A stretch of DNA of 64,000 nucleotides from Clostridiaceae bacterium (GTDB lineage Bacteria > Bacillota > Clostridia > Lachnospirales > Lachnospiraceae): the NCBI GenBank assembly GCA_910575585.1, contig CAJTGF010000011.1:32737-96736 (forward strand). The letters run 5' to 3'. This document shows positions 16,807-25,443 of this stretch, one piece after another. The notes below the pieces were generated by a model, which searched no databases, was not told the DNA's origin, and saw nothing but the letters and a program-made list of their open reading frames with translations. How positions within the stretch are numbered: position 1 is the stretch's first letter; every line of letters begins with the position of its first letter. A program made the translations under genes and the position numbers.

Positions 16807-18393
16807 CTACAGATTGGCAAACACGTCCACCTGTCTCTGCAGCTCTCCCACGATCTCCTGGTTTGTGTCCATCCGGGCTGTGATGCCTGCCATGTCCTCC
16901 ACCAGTCCCCTGGTATTGTCCGCCGCGCCCGTGACCCCCTGGACCGCGCTGTCAATGGCGCTTGAGATGCTGGCAAGGGAATCCGCGATCCCGGTCATGG
17001 AATCCTGCAGTCTGTCCACCTGGCCGTTAAAGGCGTCCATGGACTTCTCCACATAGCCTGCGTCCTCCCGGTACTGCCGTCCCGATTCCACCAGCTGGTC
17101 AAACTGGCTTAAGATGGCCTCGCTAAGGTAGTCCACCAGCTCCTGGGCGCTGTTGGAAAGGTACTGCACGGCTCCGGTTACTACGCCGCTGACCTCATGG
17201 ATGTGGTTGGCCGTCTCGCCACAGGAATCGGCCAGACGGCGGATCTCCTGGGCCACCACGGCAAACCCCTTCCCTGCCTCCCCGGCCCGCATGGCTTCCA
17301 CCGAGGCATTAATGGCGATCAGATCCGTGGATGTGGAGATGGACAGGATATCCTTGGTCAGTGTGCCGATCTGGTCCACATTGCGGCTCTGCTCTATGGC
17401 CTTGTTGAGCATTGCCATGATCTCATTGGTCCTGTTGTGGACCATCTCCATGTTGTTTTTTGCCGCCTCCTCGATGATCTCCGCCCGCTCCCGCATCTGG
17501 GCGGAATAGGCGGTAATGGCCTCGCACTCCTTGGCCATGGCCCTTGCATCCCCCTGGGTCCCGTCGGCATTGGTGTTGATCACCGCCGTACTGCTGGATA
17601 TCTCTTCAAGGGCAGCCGACAGCTCCTCCGCTAAGGCCGACAGATTGCGCACGCTGTCGTCAGATGTCCTGACCCGGCTGCGGACCTCATCCACCACGCC
17701 GCTGGTCCGCTCCGCGCTGCCCCGCAGCATATCCATGGCCGCCCGGATGGGGGCAATGACGTATTTGCGGATAATGCGGAATGCCACCACGATCAGGATC
17801 AGTCCTACCGCCAGGCTGGCGGTGCTGATGATGATGGAGCTTATGTACACGACGGCAAGATGCTCCCTGGCCTTGGCCGCCTGCTGGCTCACCGAATCAT
17901 AAAGCTCGTTGACCGTACCTTCCACCAGCTCGCTGGACTTGGCCACATCCCCGTTGGCAAACGCATACGCTTTCTGGGTCTTGCTGTCGGCGCTGGCGCA
18001 CACCAGATATACAAGGGAGTGCTTAAACTCCTCATAGTATTCCAGAAGGGAACGGTAAAGGCCCATATCTCCGGCGGACACAAAAGACTCATAATCTGCC
18101 AGCTTCTCGTCCAGAGCCAATTCCTCCTCCTTGATCTCCCGGACCAGCCGGATCATGGTGCTGTGATCCGCCGCCACGATATGGGACAGCGCCAGACAGT
18201 GCAGATCCATCATAGACTGTTTGATCTCGTCCAGCCTGGCCTCGCTGACCATATATTCGTCTGCGATGGTCCCTGCGTTGCGGTTCACGTTGTTGATGCT
18301 GAATACAGCCAGGATATTGGACAGCACCATGACCGCTCCCAGCAGAAGGACCGGCAGGATCAGACGCTGCTGCAGCGTTAATTTTTCTTTCAT
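16807..18393 (-). CDS. Methyl-accepting chemotaxis protein
   Basis: Transmembrane chemoreceptor that would control CheA. Of 528 residues, a first membrane helix is at about 12-32, an extracellular four-helix-bundle domain covers about 35-188, and a second helix lies at about 190-212. The cytoplasmic signalling coiled coil follows, with its hairpin tip at [20 protein letters not shown] (about 368-387), matching the consensus E-A-x-R-A-G-E. A GGGGG ribosome site precedes the ATG by 7 bases. It directly follows an orphan sugar-binding lipoprotein gene (23-base gap), so that protein may present ligand to it. No other che genes are visible. Confidence 0.93.
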   Translation of the reverse strand: MKEKLTLQQRLILPVLLLGAVMVLSNILAVFSINNVNRNAGTIADEYMVSEARLDEIKQSMMDLHCLALSHIVAADHSTMIRLVREIKEEELALDEKLADYESFVSAGDMGLYRSLLEYYEEFKHSLVYLVCASADSKTQKAYAFANGDVAKSSELVEGTVNELYDSVSQQAAKAREHLAVVYISSIIISTASLAVGLILIVVAFRIIRKYVIAPIRAAMDMLRGSAERTSGVVDEVRSRVRTSDDSVRNLSALAEELSAALEEISSSTAVINTNADGTQGDARAMAKECEAITAYSAQMRERAEIIEEAAKNNMEMVHNRTNEIMAMLNKAIEQSRNVDQIGTLTKDILSISTSTDLIAINASVEAMRAGEAGKGFAVVAQEIRRLADSCGETANHIHEVSGVVTGAVQYLSNSAQELVDYLSEAILSQFDQLVESGRQYREDAGYVEKSMDAFNGQVDRLQDSMTGIADSLASISSAIDSAVQGVTGAADNTRGLVEDMAGITARMDTNQEIVGELQRQVDVFANL

Positions 18394-18416
18394 CTGATAA
18401 CCCCCTAATTCAACTT

Positions 18417-19655
18417 TTACCTGGCTGTCACGCCTTCCACCATCTCATCCAGCTGTTTTTGCAGCGGTTCTCCTGATGGGTTGCCATTGGCCATATTGCC
18501 CGAAAATTCAGCCACAGGGTCCCAGAATTTGCCGCCTACCCGCTGCAGTTGTGAGTACTCCGACTGTTCCAAAAGCGCTGCGATGGCAGGCGCGTTTTGC
18601 ACTTCGGGGGAATTGGCGGCATTAATATTGGCCGGCCCCTGGCCCCGCAGCCGGAAGCGCAGCTCCTGGTTAGACTCACTGACGATCCACTGGGCCAGAA
18701 GATCCGCCCAGTAGCGGTCTGCGGAGTAGGCGTTGACCCCCACCAGCTTACAACCGGAAAAGGATGCCATCTGCACCTGCTTTCCCCTGCAGGTGTAGGA
18801 AGGCAGCTTTGCCGCCCCCATGTCATCTCCCCAGGCTTCTTTCACGGCCACGGCGTTCCACACGCCGCTGACTCCGCCGATCACCGTCCCGTCCTGGACG
18901 CCTGCCATAAAATCCGTGTCCGTCAGGTTGGCAAATCCGGGGCTGGCGGCGATATCCAGCATGGACTGAGCCACATCCACGCCGCGGATGGCCCCGTCGG
19001 AACCGTTCCAGGTGCAGTAATTGGTGATTCCGTCGTCATTAAGCCCCACCGTAAGGCCCGTGTTGCCGAAAAACGCGTACACATACCAGGCAGAGGACCA
19101 GTCCATGGACACCTTCTTGCCGGCCTTGGCCGCTGCCTCCACCATCTGCTCCATACTGGTAATATCCTGCTCGGAAAAATACTTTTTATTATAATAGAGG
19201 AAATAACCATTATCCGCAGTCAGAGGATAGGCATAGAGCACGCCGTCTACAGACGCCGCTTCCACCGCCGCGGTCAGGCTAGCGCTGCGGATGCTTTCTT
19301 CGTCCGCAATAGGCTCCAAGATCCCTGCCGCCGCCAGGGCAGCCACCTGATCGTCCGCAAAGGCGAACACGTCGGCGCCCTCTTCCGGCCCTCCGATCAG
19401 CGCGTCCTTGCAGGTGGACTCACTTTGGGGCTCATAGGTGATCCGAATGTCCGCCTCACCGGCATACCGTGACTGAAACGACCGGAACATCTCTTTTAAC
19501 AGCTCCTCGTCCTCCTCGCCTCCCCACACCGTCAGATCCACATTGGCTCTTTTCGCTGCCTGGCTGGTCTCCTCCGGCGCCGCCTGGCTCTTGCAGCCTC
19601 CTGCCAGAAGCCCGGCACAGAGCAAAACCGGAAAATAATGACATTTCTTTTTCAT
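18417..19655 (-). CDS. Extracellular solute-binding lipoprotein, family 1 (sugar-type)
   Basis: Predicted lipid-anchored binding protein. The signal peptide ends in the lipobox LAGGC (Cys21). The mature part begins with the family pattern [16 protein letters not shown] and contains the hinge and C-lobe elements of family-1 sugar-binding proteins; length 412 is typical. No ABC permease or ATPase is nearby. Instead, a chemoreceptor follows 23 bases downstream, so sensing rather than uptake is the more likely role. A good sigma-A promoter lies upstream. The ligand is unknown. Confidence 0.9.
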   Translation of the reverse strand: MKKKCHYFPVLLCAGLLAGGCKSQAAPEETSQAAKRANVDLTVWGGEEDEELLKEMFRSFQSRYAGEADIRITYEPQSESTCKDALIGGPEEGADVFAFADDQVAALAAAGILEPIADEESIRSASLTAAVEAASVDGVLYAYPLTADNGYFLYYNKKYFSEQDITSMEQMVEAAAKAGKKVSMDWSSAWYVYAFFGNTGLTVGLNDDGITNYCTWNGSDGAIRGVDVAQSMLDIAASPGFANLTDTDFMAGVQDGTVIGGVSGVWNAVAVKEAWGDDMGAAKLPSYTCRGKQVQMASFSGCKLVGVNAYSADRYWADLLAQWIVSESNQELRFRLRGQGPANINAANSPEVQNAPAIAALLEQSEYSQLQRVGGKFWDPVAEFSGNMANGNPSGEPLQKQLDEMVEGVTAR

Positions 19656-19728
19656 AACTATTCCCCACGCCTTTCCTGTAAGCGGCCGCCCGGATATATT
19701 TTAGGCGGCTGCCCTGTTCAGGCAACAA

Positions 19729-19752
19729 TTCAGATAACCCTTGAACTGTTAC
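19729..19752. repeat. Dispersed short repeat, related to the 143-bp tandem repeat near 62.4 kb
   Basis: The 24-base sequence here differs at only two positions from 62400-62423 (TTCAGATAAC core, then CTTGAAC and GTTAC). It lies in the leader of the sugar-binding protein gene. A shared mobile or structured element is possible, but only this hairpin part is common to both. Confidence 0.5.
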
Positions 19753-19769
19753 CTGTTCAATCCTGTCAC

Positions 19770-19798
19770 ATTATAACATTTTCCCAAATTATTGACAA
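19770..19798 (-). promoter_or_regulatory. Promoter of the binding-protein/chemoreceptor operon
   Basis: TTGTCA (19798-19793), exactly 17 bases, TATAAT (19775-19770) on the minus strand, about 110 bases before the lipoprotein start. Confidence 0.85.
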
Positions 19799-19823
19799 CC
19801 GTTTTTTCGCCGAAGCAGACGGC

Positions 19824-19874
19824 AAAAGACAGACCTGGCGTCTCCTTTTTCAAGGGCGTCCCAGTCTGTCTTTT
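19824..19874 (-). terminator. Terminator after the TrpR-like gene
   Basis: The arms AAAAGACAGAC and GTCTGTCTTTT (19824-19834 with 19864-19874) extend inward with GGCGTC pairing and one bulge. On the minus strand the stem is followed by a short T run. It sits 17 bases past the yerC stop and just before the next promoter. Confidence 0.7.
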
Positions 19875-19890
19875 TCTATGTTTCGCTTCC

Positions 19891-20199
19891 CTATTCCCGC
19901 GCGTTCCCCTCCGTCTCACGGAGCCTGGCAAATACCATGTCATACCCGTCGTTGCCGTAGTTTAAAGAGCGGTTTACCCGGCTGATGGTGGCTGTGGAAG
20001 CCCCGGTCTTCTCCGCGATCTCCAGATACGTCTTTTTCTGCCTGAGCATCCTGGCCACCTCATATCGCTGGGAGAGCGACAACAGTTCATTGACCGTACA
20101 CACATCCTCGAAAAAGGAGTAGCACTCCTCAGGGCTTTCCAGCGTCAGGATAGCCTCAAACAGGTGATCCACTGCCTGCGTCTTAATCTTTTTGTTCAT
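19891..20199 (-). CDS. yerC: TrpR-related protein YerC/YecD
   Basis: Small helical DNA-binding protein of the TrpR superfamily; its target is not established. The 102 residues show the family pattern: LSLSQRYEVARML (about 41-53), a helix-turn-helix in KKTYLEIAEKTGASTATISRVNRSL (about 55-79), and an acidic, variable end. It lies 93 bases downstream of a HAD phosphatase gene with which it may be co-transcribed, and is closed by its own terminator. Not the tryptophan repressor itself, which this phylum lacks. Confidence 0.9.
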   Translation of the reverse strand: MNKKIKTQAVDHLFEAILTLESPEECYSFFEDVCTVNELLSLSQRYEVARMLRQKKTYLEIAEKTGASTATISRVNRSLNYGNDGYDMVFARLRETEGNARE

Positions 20200-20292
20200 T
20201 TCCTTGTTCCCCTTCTTAGGCTTCCGCTTTGGAGCCTCCGATCTTCTATGGGATATTTTAACACAGTAAATTTATAAAGTCCATACCTTCTG

Positions 20293-21114
20293 TCATAAAG
20301 ACAACATAAATTTTTCCACAACAAGGGCCACGCCGTCGTCATTATTGGACTGGGTGATATAATCCGCCGCCTGCCGCACCGGCAGCACCCCATTTTCCAT
20401 GGCCACGCCCAGACCGGCAAACCGGATCATGGACAGGTCATTGTACCCGTCTCCGCAGGCGATCATCTCCTCCCGCCGGTATCCCGTAACTTCCAGAAAC
20501 CGTTCCAAAGACTTTGCCTTGTCAATGCCTTTTGGAAGGACCTCCAGATAGTAGGGGTCCGAGCGGTAGACGCTGTAATTTTTTCCCAGAGCCGCCTTGA
20601 CTTTCGGCTCCACGGTCACAAGATAGTCCCCGTCGTCGGTCAGGATAAACTTGGGTACCGGAAAGGTGACGTAATTTTTCATTGCCTCAATCTGCGGGAT
20701 CTCCTTTACCTCCATGTGGCAGACCCTGGATTCCAGAGCAATGTACTGGTAAGAGGCATTGCTGGCAATGATATGGTCCCCCTCATAAGTCATGATGTCC
20801 ACCCGATGTTCCGCCGCCAGATCTATGACCCTGCTGTTGACCTGGGCCGGAAGCTGGCTGCTAAAGACCACCTCTCCGGTGCTGCAGCTGACGATCATCC
20901 CCCCGTTAAAGGACAGGATGTATCCTCCGTACCGGGAAAGCTCCAGCTCTTTGGCTAAAGGCATGACCCCCGGCGTTGGCCGCCCCGATGCCAGCACTAC
21001 GATCTTGCCCATTTCCTGGGCTTTCATCAGGGCCTCCTTGGTCCTTGGCGTTATGACCTTGTCCCGGTTGGTCAGCGTCCCGTCCAGGTCCAGCACTATG
21101 ATCTTGTATTCCAT
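20293..21114 (-). CDS. Cof-type HAD-IIB family hydrolase
   Basis: Predicted sugar-phosphate or nucleotide phosphatase of the haloacid dehalogenase superfamily. The 273 residues begin with motif I DLDGTLTNRD (8-17). Motif II (VVLASGRPTPG) is near 35-45, the C2B cap is in the middle, and the metal-binding motif GDGYNDLSMIRFAG is near 221-234. Substrate cannot be inferred; these enzymes are promiscuous. It is followed on the same strand by yerC. Confidence 0.92.
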   Translation of the reverse strand: MEYKIIVLDLDGTLTNRDKVITPRTKEALMKAQEMGKIVVLASGRPTPGVMPLAKELELSRYGGYILSFNGGMIVSCSTGEVVFSSQLPAQVNSRVIDLAAEHRVDIMTYEGDHIIASNASYQYIALESRVCHMEVKEIPQIEAMKNYVTFPVPKFILTDDGDYLVTVEPKVKAALGKNYSVYRSDPYYLEVLPKGIDKAKSLERFLEVTGYRREEMIACGDGYNDLSMIRFAGLGVAMENGVLPVRQAADYITQSNNDDGVALVVEKFMLSL

Positions 21115-21249
21115 GTTCTTTCTTCCTCCCGTGAATCATTTTTGGCTTTGCTGTCTTCTTGGCATGTCCATGCTTATCTGACACGCTCCCGCTTATGTCC
21201 ATATGGTATCACAGGACGGCGGTAAATTCAATGATCCTTCTTGGAAACG
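21115..21249. other. Intergenic DNA upstream of the HAD hydrolase
   Basis: I see no convincing gene, hairpin or consensus promoter here. Together with the Rpn remnant and the oppA terminator that follow, it makes up the 387-base stretch without an intact gene. Confidence 0.5.
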
Positions 21250-21395
21250 TAAAAAGCCCCGATATCCACGGGGCCCTCCTCACGGATCATCTGCATGGTT
21301 TCCGCTTCGTTATATTCTGTAATACACAAATCCTTCACCTCCGCCATTTCCGGCATCACCTCTGTCTACAGTCTGCTCAATCTCCATTCACTAAT
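21250..21395 (-). pseudogene. Remnant of an Rpn-family nuclease gene
   Basis: The minus strand still encodes AEVKDLCITEYNEAE plus TMQMIREEG, the same residues as in the Rpn-family gene at 63593-64000. It then jumps straight into that gene's GCCCCGATATCC terminator hairpin, so the last 50 or so codons are deleted. Upstream, EIEQTVD-like sequence survives, but the frame is broken by small deletions. Similarity at the DNA level to the 63.6-63.9 kb copy is very high, so the decay is recent. Such genes are multi-copy and prone to recombination. Confidence 0.85.
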
Positions 21396-21431
21396 GGCTC
21401 TTCCAGACCTGATCGATGTGATTAAATAATA

Positions 21432-21466
21432 TAAAAAAGAGCCCAAGGGGAAATCCCTGGACTCTT
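21432..21466 (-). terminator. Terminator of the opp operon
   Basis: Hairpin AAGAG-CC...GG-CTCTT (21437-21466) with AGGG/CCC pairing near the loop, followed by a run of six T on the minus strand. It lies 35 bases past the oppA stop. Confidence 0.8.
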
Positions 21467-21501
21467 CTTTTTACCGCGATCCAAAACAGATCTGCCGTCT
21501 C

Positions 21502-23250
21502 CTACTTGTGGGTATACCCAAAGAAGAAATACCCAAGCGGCGTATAGTACATACCGCTGATGGAGTCATCCAGCATATACTTCTGGGTGTAGAAGTAGAT
21601 CGGCGCATGCACGCCGTCCGTACCCATGAGAAGATCCTCGGCGTCGTGGAAAGCCTTCATACGGTCTGCCTGAACGGAAGTAGCCTTTGCGGCGTCGATA
21701 AACGCGTCGTAATCCTTGTTGGAGTACTGGGCGTCATTGTTGCCGCCGTCTGTGTACCACATATCCAGGAAGGAACAGGGATCATTGTAATCCGCGATCC
21801 AGCCGTTGCGGGCGATCTGATAATCTCCGTCCTTACGTGTCTGCAAAAATACGTTCCAGTCCTGATTGTTCAGGGTCACGTTAACGCCCAGAACGGTCTG
21901 CCACATATTCTGCAGAGCCTCGCCGATGGCTTTGTGCCTGTCGTCGGTGTTGTACATGTACTCAACCGTGGGGAAGCCTTCGCCGCCCGGATAGCCGGCC
22001 TCTGCTAAAAGAGCTCTTGCCTCCTCGCAGTTCTTCTCATAATCCTCTGCTGCTACGCTGTAGTACTCGCCGCCTACGGTACGGAAATCCTCTCCGCCTG
22101 CTCCTTCGGCATCGTAAACACCGGAGGGAACAAAACCGGTAGCCGGAACCTCTCCGGTCTGGGTAACGTTCTCTACAATGTAGTTGCGGTCAATGGCCAG
22201 AGAGAACGCTTTGCGGATCTTGGGATCTTTAAACACTTCGTCCTCGGTGTTGAAGCACACATAGTAGGTACCGATGTAATCCGCGATATCCATCTCGCCG
22301 GAAGCCAGGTAATTGGCGATCTCATCCGTAGGAACCTCCTCGATGAACTGCAGCTCGCCGCTCTTGTAAGCAGCCAGCATGGCGTTGGCGTCGTCAAGCA
22401 GGGTAAAGCGGATGGTCTCCGGCCCCAGGTTCGCGAAATCATAGTACTCGGAATTCTTCTCTGCCAGAATGTAGGCATTGTGGGACCACTCTTTCATCTT
22501 GTAAGGCCCGTTGCCTACATAGGAGGCCGGGTCATAGGTCCACTCATCATTGCCCTCTACCATATCCTTGCGCACCGGGAAAGTAGCCGGGAAGGCCATG
22601 ATTTCCTCGAAATACGGGCAGTCATAGCTGAGCACGATCTCCAGAGTCTTGTCATCTACAGCCTTGATCCCCAGGGTATCCGGCTCCGCCTCACCAGAGG
22701 CAACATCCGCGTAGCCCTGTACCATATCGATCATATAGCAGTAGTCGGCCGCCGTCTCCGGGGTCGCCAGTCTCTTCCAGCTGTACTCAAAGTCGCCGGC
22801 GGTCACGTCCTTGCCGTCGGACCACTTGATGCCGTCCCGCATCTTCATGGTGTAGGTCACGGTTCCGTCGTCATTGACTACCTTCTCCCAGGACTCTGCC
22901 TGGCCGGGAGCCAGTGTGGCGTTGCCTTCCCCGTCGTCCACCCATTTGATCAGACCCTCAAACATGTGGTTGATCATAATCGCCCCGTCAACCGCGCTGT
23001 TAAGCGCCGGGTCAATGGTCTGAGGCTCGGAAGCCAGACATACGGCGATATTAAATTCACCGGATTCCTCCGCTGCGCCGGCCGCCGTGGTCTCATCCTC
23101 TGCGGCATCTCCCGCTGTGGTGGTCTCCGCCGCGCTGGAACCGGCTGCAGCCGTGGTAGGGTCCGCAGTGTTCCCGCCGCCGCAGGCTGCCAGAGAAGCC
23201 GCCATAGCAGAAACCAGAACCAAAGACAGTACTTTCTTTGTCTTTCTCAT
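21502..23250 (-). CDS. oppA: Oligopeptide ABC transporter substrate-binding lipoprotein (family 5)
   Basis: Lipid-anchored receptor that captures peptides for the OppBCDF transporter. The signal peptide ends in the lipobox LAAC (Cys23), followed by a Thr/Ala/Glu-rich linker of about 50 residues. The family-5 binding fold comes next (start ..FNIAVCLASEPQTIDPALNS), with the characteristic EWTYDPASYVGNGPYKMKEW region and a C-lobe ending in NGWIADYNDPCSFLDMW. Length 582 is typical. A strong AAAAGGAGG site precedes the ATG. It is the last gene of the operon, 136 bases after oppF, and is closed by a terminator. Confidence 0.95.
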   Translation of the reverse strand: MRKTKKVLSLVLVSAMAASLAACGGGNTADPTTAAAGSSAAETTTAGDAAEDETTAAGAAEESGEFNIAVCLASEPQTIDPALNSAVDGAIMINHMFEGLIKWVDDGEGNATLAPGQAESWEKVVNDDGTVTYTMKMRDGIKWSDGKDVTAGDFEYSWKRLATPETAADYCYMIDMVQGYADVASGEAEPDTLGIKAVDDKTLEIVLSYDCPYFEEIMAFPATFPVRKDMVEGNDEWTYDPASYVGNGPYKMKEWSHNAYILAEKNSEYYDFANLGPETIRFTLLDDANAMLAAYKSGELQFIEEVPTDEIANYLASGEMDIADYIGTYYVCFNTEDEVFKDPKIRKAFSLAIDRNYIVENVTQTGEVPATGFVPSGVYDAEGAGGEDFRTVGGEYYSVAAEDYEKNCEEARALLAEAGYPGGEGFPTVEYMYNTDDRHKAIGEALQNMWQTVLGVNVTLNNQDWNVFLQTRKDGDYQIARNGWIADYNDPCSFLDMWYTDGGNNDAQYSNKDYDAFIDAAKATSVQADRMKAFHDAEDLLMGTDGVHAPIYFYTQKYMLDDSISGMYYTPLGYFFFGYTHK

Positions 23251-23386
23251 AATACATACCTCCTTTTTGTTGAGAGCAATCCTCCTTCTGGAGCCGCCCC
23301 TTGTATCATGTATCGAAACGCCTGTTAAAACGTAAGGCGGAGATACCTTATTTTTTCATGTCAGGAAAGTCTTTCCTCCAGGCCGC

Positions 23387-24397
23387 CTACGATTCCAAAA
23401 GATGGCAGGCTGCCCAGTGTCCTTTTTCATGCTCCTTAAACACCGGAACTTCCTGACTGCACCGGGGAGTGGCATAGGGACATCTGGTGTGGAACCGACA
23501 TCCGCTGGGCGGATTCATGGGGCTGGGAATATCTCCCTCCAGCACGATCCGCTGCCTGGTCCGGCTAAGCTGGGGATCCGGCACGGGAACCGCGGACAAC
23601 AGCGTCTTTGTGTAGGGGTGGATGGGATTGCGGTTCAGCTCATAGCTCTCCCCCAGCTCCACCATAGAGCCAAGGTACATCACCCCGATCCTGCTGGAAA
23701 TATGGCGCACAACCGAAAGGTCATGGGCGATAAACAGATAGGTCAGGCCCATCTCCTGCTGCATATCCTCCAGCATGTTCACCACCTGGGACTGGATAGA
23801 CACATCCAGCGCCGAAATAGGCTCGTCGCACACGATAAATTCCGGCTTCACCGCCAAAGCCCTGGCGATGCCCACCCGCTGCTGCTGTCCCCCGGAAAAC
23901 TCGTGGGGATACCGGTTGGCATGTTCCGTGTTAAGCCCTACCTTTCCTAAAAGCTCCTTGATCATGTCGGCCCGTTCGCCTTTACCGGACGCCAATTTAT
24001 GGATGTCAATGGCCTCCCCGATGATCTCCCCCACGGTCATGCGCGGGTCCAGGGAAGCAGAAGGGTCCTGAAATATGATCTGCATCTTCCGGCGGTAAGG
24101 CAGCATATTGGCCGCTAAAGTCCGCCCCACAGGCTTTCCGTCCTCACCCAGGGGATTGTCATACAAAACGTTGCCGTCATACACGATCTTACCGCCTGTA
24201 GGCTCATAAAGCCGCAGAACGGTCCGTCCCAGGGTAGTCTTGCCGCAGCCCGACTCGCCTACCAGCCCTAAGGTCTCCCCTTTTCGGATAAAGAAGGAGA
24301 CATCCTGCACAGCCTGGACTCCCGGCCCTTTTACGCCCTTGATGGGAAAATACTTTCTAAGCTTTGTCACCTCAAGGAGATTTTTCTCACTGCTCAT
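23387..24397 (-). CDS. oppF: Oligopeptide ABC transporter ATP-binding protein OppF
   Basis: One of two cytoplasmic ATPases that power peptide import. The 336-residue product (ATG at 24397, 8 bases after GGGAGGG; an ATG two codons earlier is too close to it) has Walker A GESGCGKTT, signature FSGGQQQRVGIARAL and Walker B FIVCDEP. The C-terminal oligopeptide-transporter extension includes a Cys cluster (GCRFHTRCPYATPRC), which in this family can hold an Fe-S cluster. It overlaps the end of oppD slightly. Confidence 0.95.
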   Translation of the reverse strand: MSSEKNLLEVTKLRKYFPIKGVKGPGVQAVQDVSFFIRKGETLGLVGESGCGKTTLGRTVLRLYEPTGGKIVYDGNVLYDNPLGEDGKPVGRTLAANMLPYRRKMQIIFQDPSASLDPRMTVGEIIGEAIDIHKLASGKGERADMIKELLGKVGLNTEHANRYPHEFSGGQQQRVGIARALAVKPEFIVCDEPISALDVSIQSQVVNMLEDMQQEMGLTYLFIAHDLSVVRHISSRIGVMYLGSMVELGESYELNRNPIHPYTKTLLSAVPVPDPQLSRTRQRIVLEGDIPSPMNPPSGCRFHTRCPYATPRCSQEVPVFKEHEKGHWAACHLLES

Positions 24398-25427
24398 TGC
24401 CATGTCCCTCCCTGCCGTCCGAATTCTGATCCAAATACTCCCGAACCCTCAGCCAGCAGGCCGAGCGGTGGTTCTCCCCCACTTCCACATAAGGGGGCAT
24501 CTTTTTCAGGCAGATCTTCATGCAGTGTTCGCACCTGGGGGCAAACGGACACCCCTCCGGCGGATTCAGCATATCCACTGGTGTCCCTTCAATAGGGATC
24601 AGCCGCTCATAGCTGTCCGCGTCCACCCGGGGCATGGACCGCAAAAGCCCCAGGGTATAAGGGTGAGCCGCCTTGTAAAAAATGTCGTCCACCGGCCCCT
24701 GCTCCACGATCCTGCCTGCGTACATAACAGACACCTTGTCGCAGATATCTGCCACCACGCCTAAGTTATGGGTGATGAAAATGATTCCCATCTTGGTCTT
24801 CTTCTGCAAAGCCTTCATCAGCTCTAAGATCTGGGCCTGTATGGTCACATCCAAAGCCGTGGTGGGCTCGTCGGCGATCAAAAGCTGCGGATGGCAGATC
24901 AGTCCCATGGCGATCATGACCCTCTGCCTCATGCCGCCGGAAAACTCGTGGGGGTACTGTTTCATCCGCTTCTCCACATTGTTGATGCCTACCATCTCCA
25001 TCATCTCCATGGCCCGTTTCTCGGCATTTTCCTTGGAGATCTCCTTGTCATGAGCCCGCAGCGCCTCCACCAGCTGATTGCCGATGGTGTACACCGGGTT
25101 CAGACACGTCATAGGGTTCTGGAAGATCATGGCCACCTTGCTGCCTCGAAAAGAGGTCATCTCCTCCTTGGAAAACTTCAACACATCCTGGCCCTCAAAA
25201 GTAATGGACCCGCCTACTACCTTGCCGGGAGACTGCAAAAGTCCCATGATGGAATAGGCTTCCTGGCTCTTGCCGGAGCCGGACTCTCCCACCACGCCCA
25301 TGACCTCGCCGTAATTAAGATCATAGGAAATGCCCCCTACGGCCTTGACCTCGCCTGCCGGCGTAAAGAAAGAGACACGAAGGTCTTTCACTTCCAGCAA
25401 TTTGCGATTATCTTTCCCCTCTGCCAT
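24387..25427 (-). CDS. oppD: Oligopeptide ABC transporter ATP-binding protein OppD
   Basis: Second ATPase of the transporter. From ATG at 25427 (strong GGAGGGAGGAG upstream) it has 346 residues with Walker A GESGSGKS, Q-loop IFQNPMTCLNP, signature FSGGMRQRVMIAMGL and Walker B LLIADEP. The C-terminal extension holds a Cys motif (GCPFAPRCEHCMKIC). An earlier in-frame ATG would overlap the end of oppC without its own ribosome site, so I rejected it. Confidence 0.95.
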   Translation of the reverse strand: MAEGKDNRKLLEVKDLRVSFFTPAGEVKAVGGISYDLNYGEVMGVVGESGSGKSQEAYSIMGLLQSPGKVVGGSITFEGQDVLKFSKEEMTSFRGSKVAMIFQNPMTCLNPVYTIGNQLVEALRAHDKEISKENAEKRAMEMMEMVGINNVEKRMKQYPHEFSGGMRQRVMIAMGLICHPQLLIADEPTTALDVTIQAQILELMKALQKKTKMGIIFITHNLGVVADICDKVSVMYAGRIVEQGPVDDIFYKAAHPYTLGLLRSMPRVDADSYERLIPIEGTPVDMLNPPEGCPFAPRCEHCMKICLKKMPPYVEVGENHRSACWLRVREYLDQNSDGREGHGNEQ

Positions 25428-25443
25428 AACCGTCTCCTCCCTC

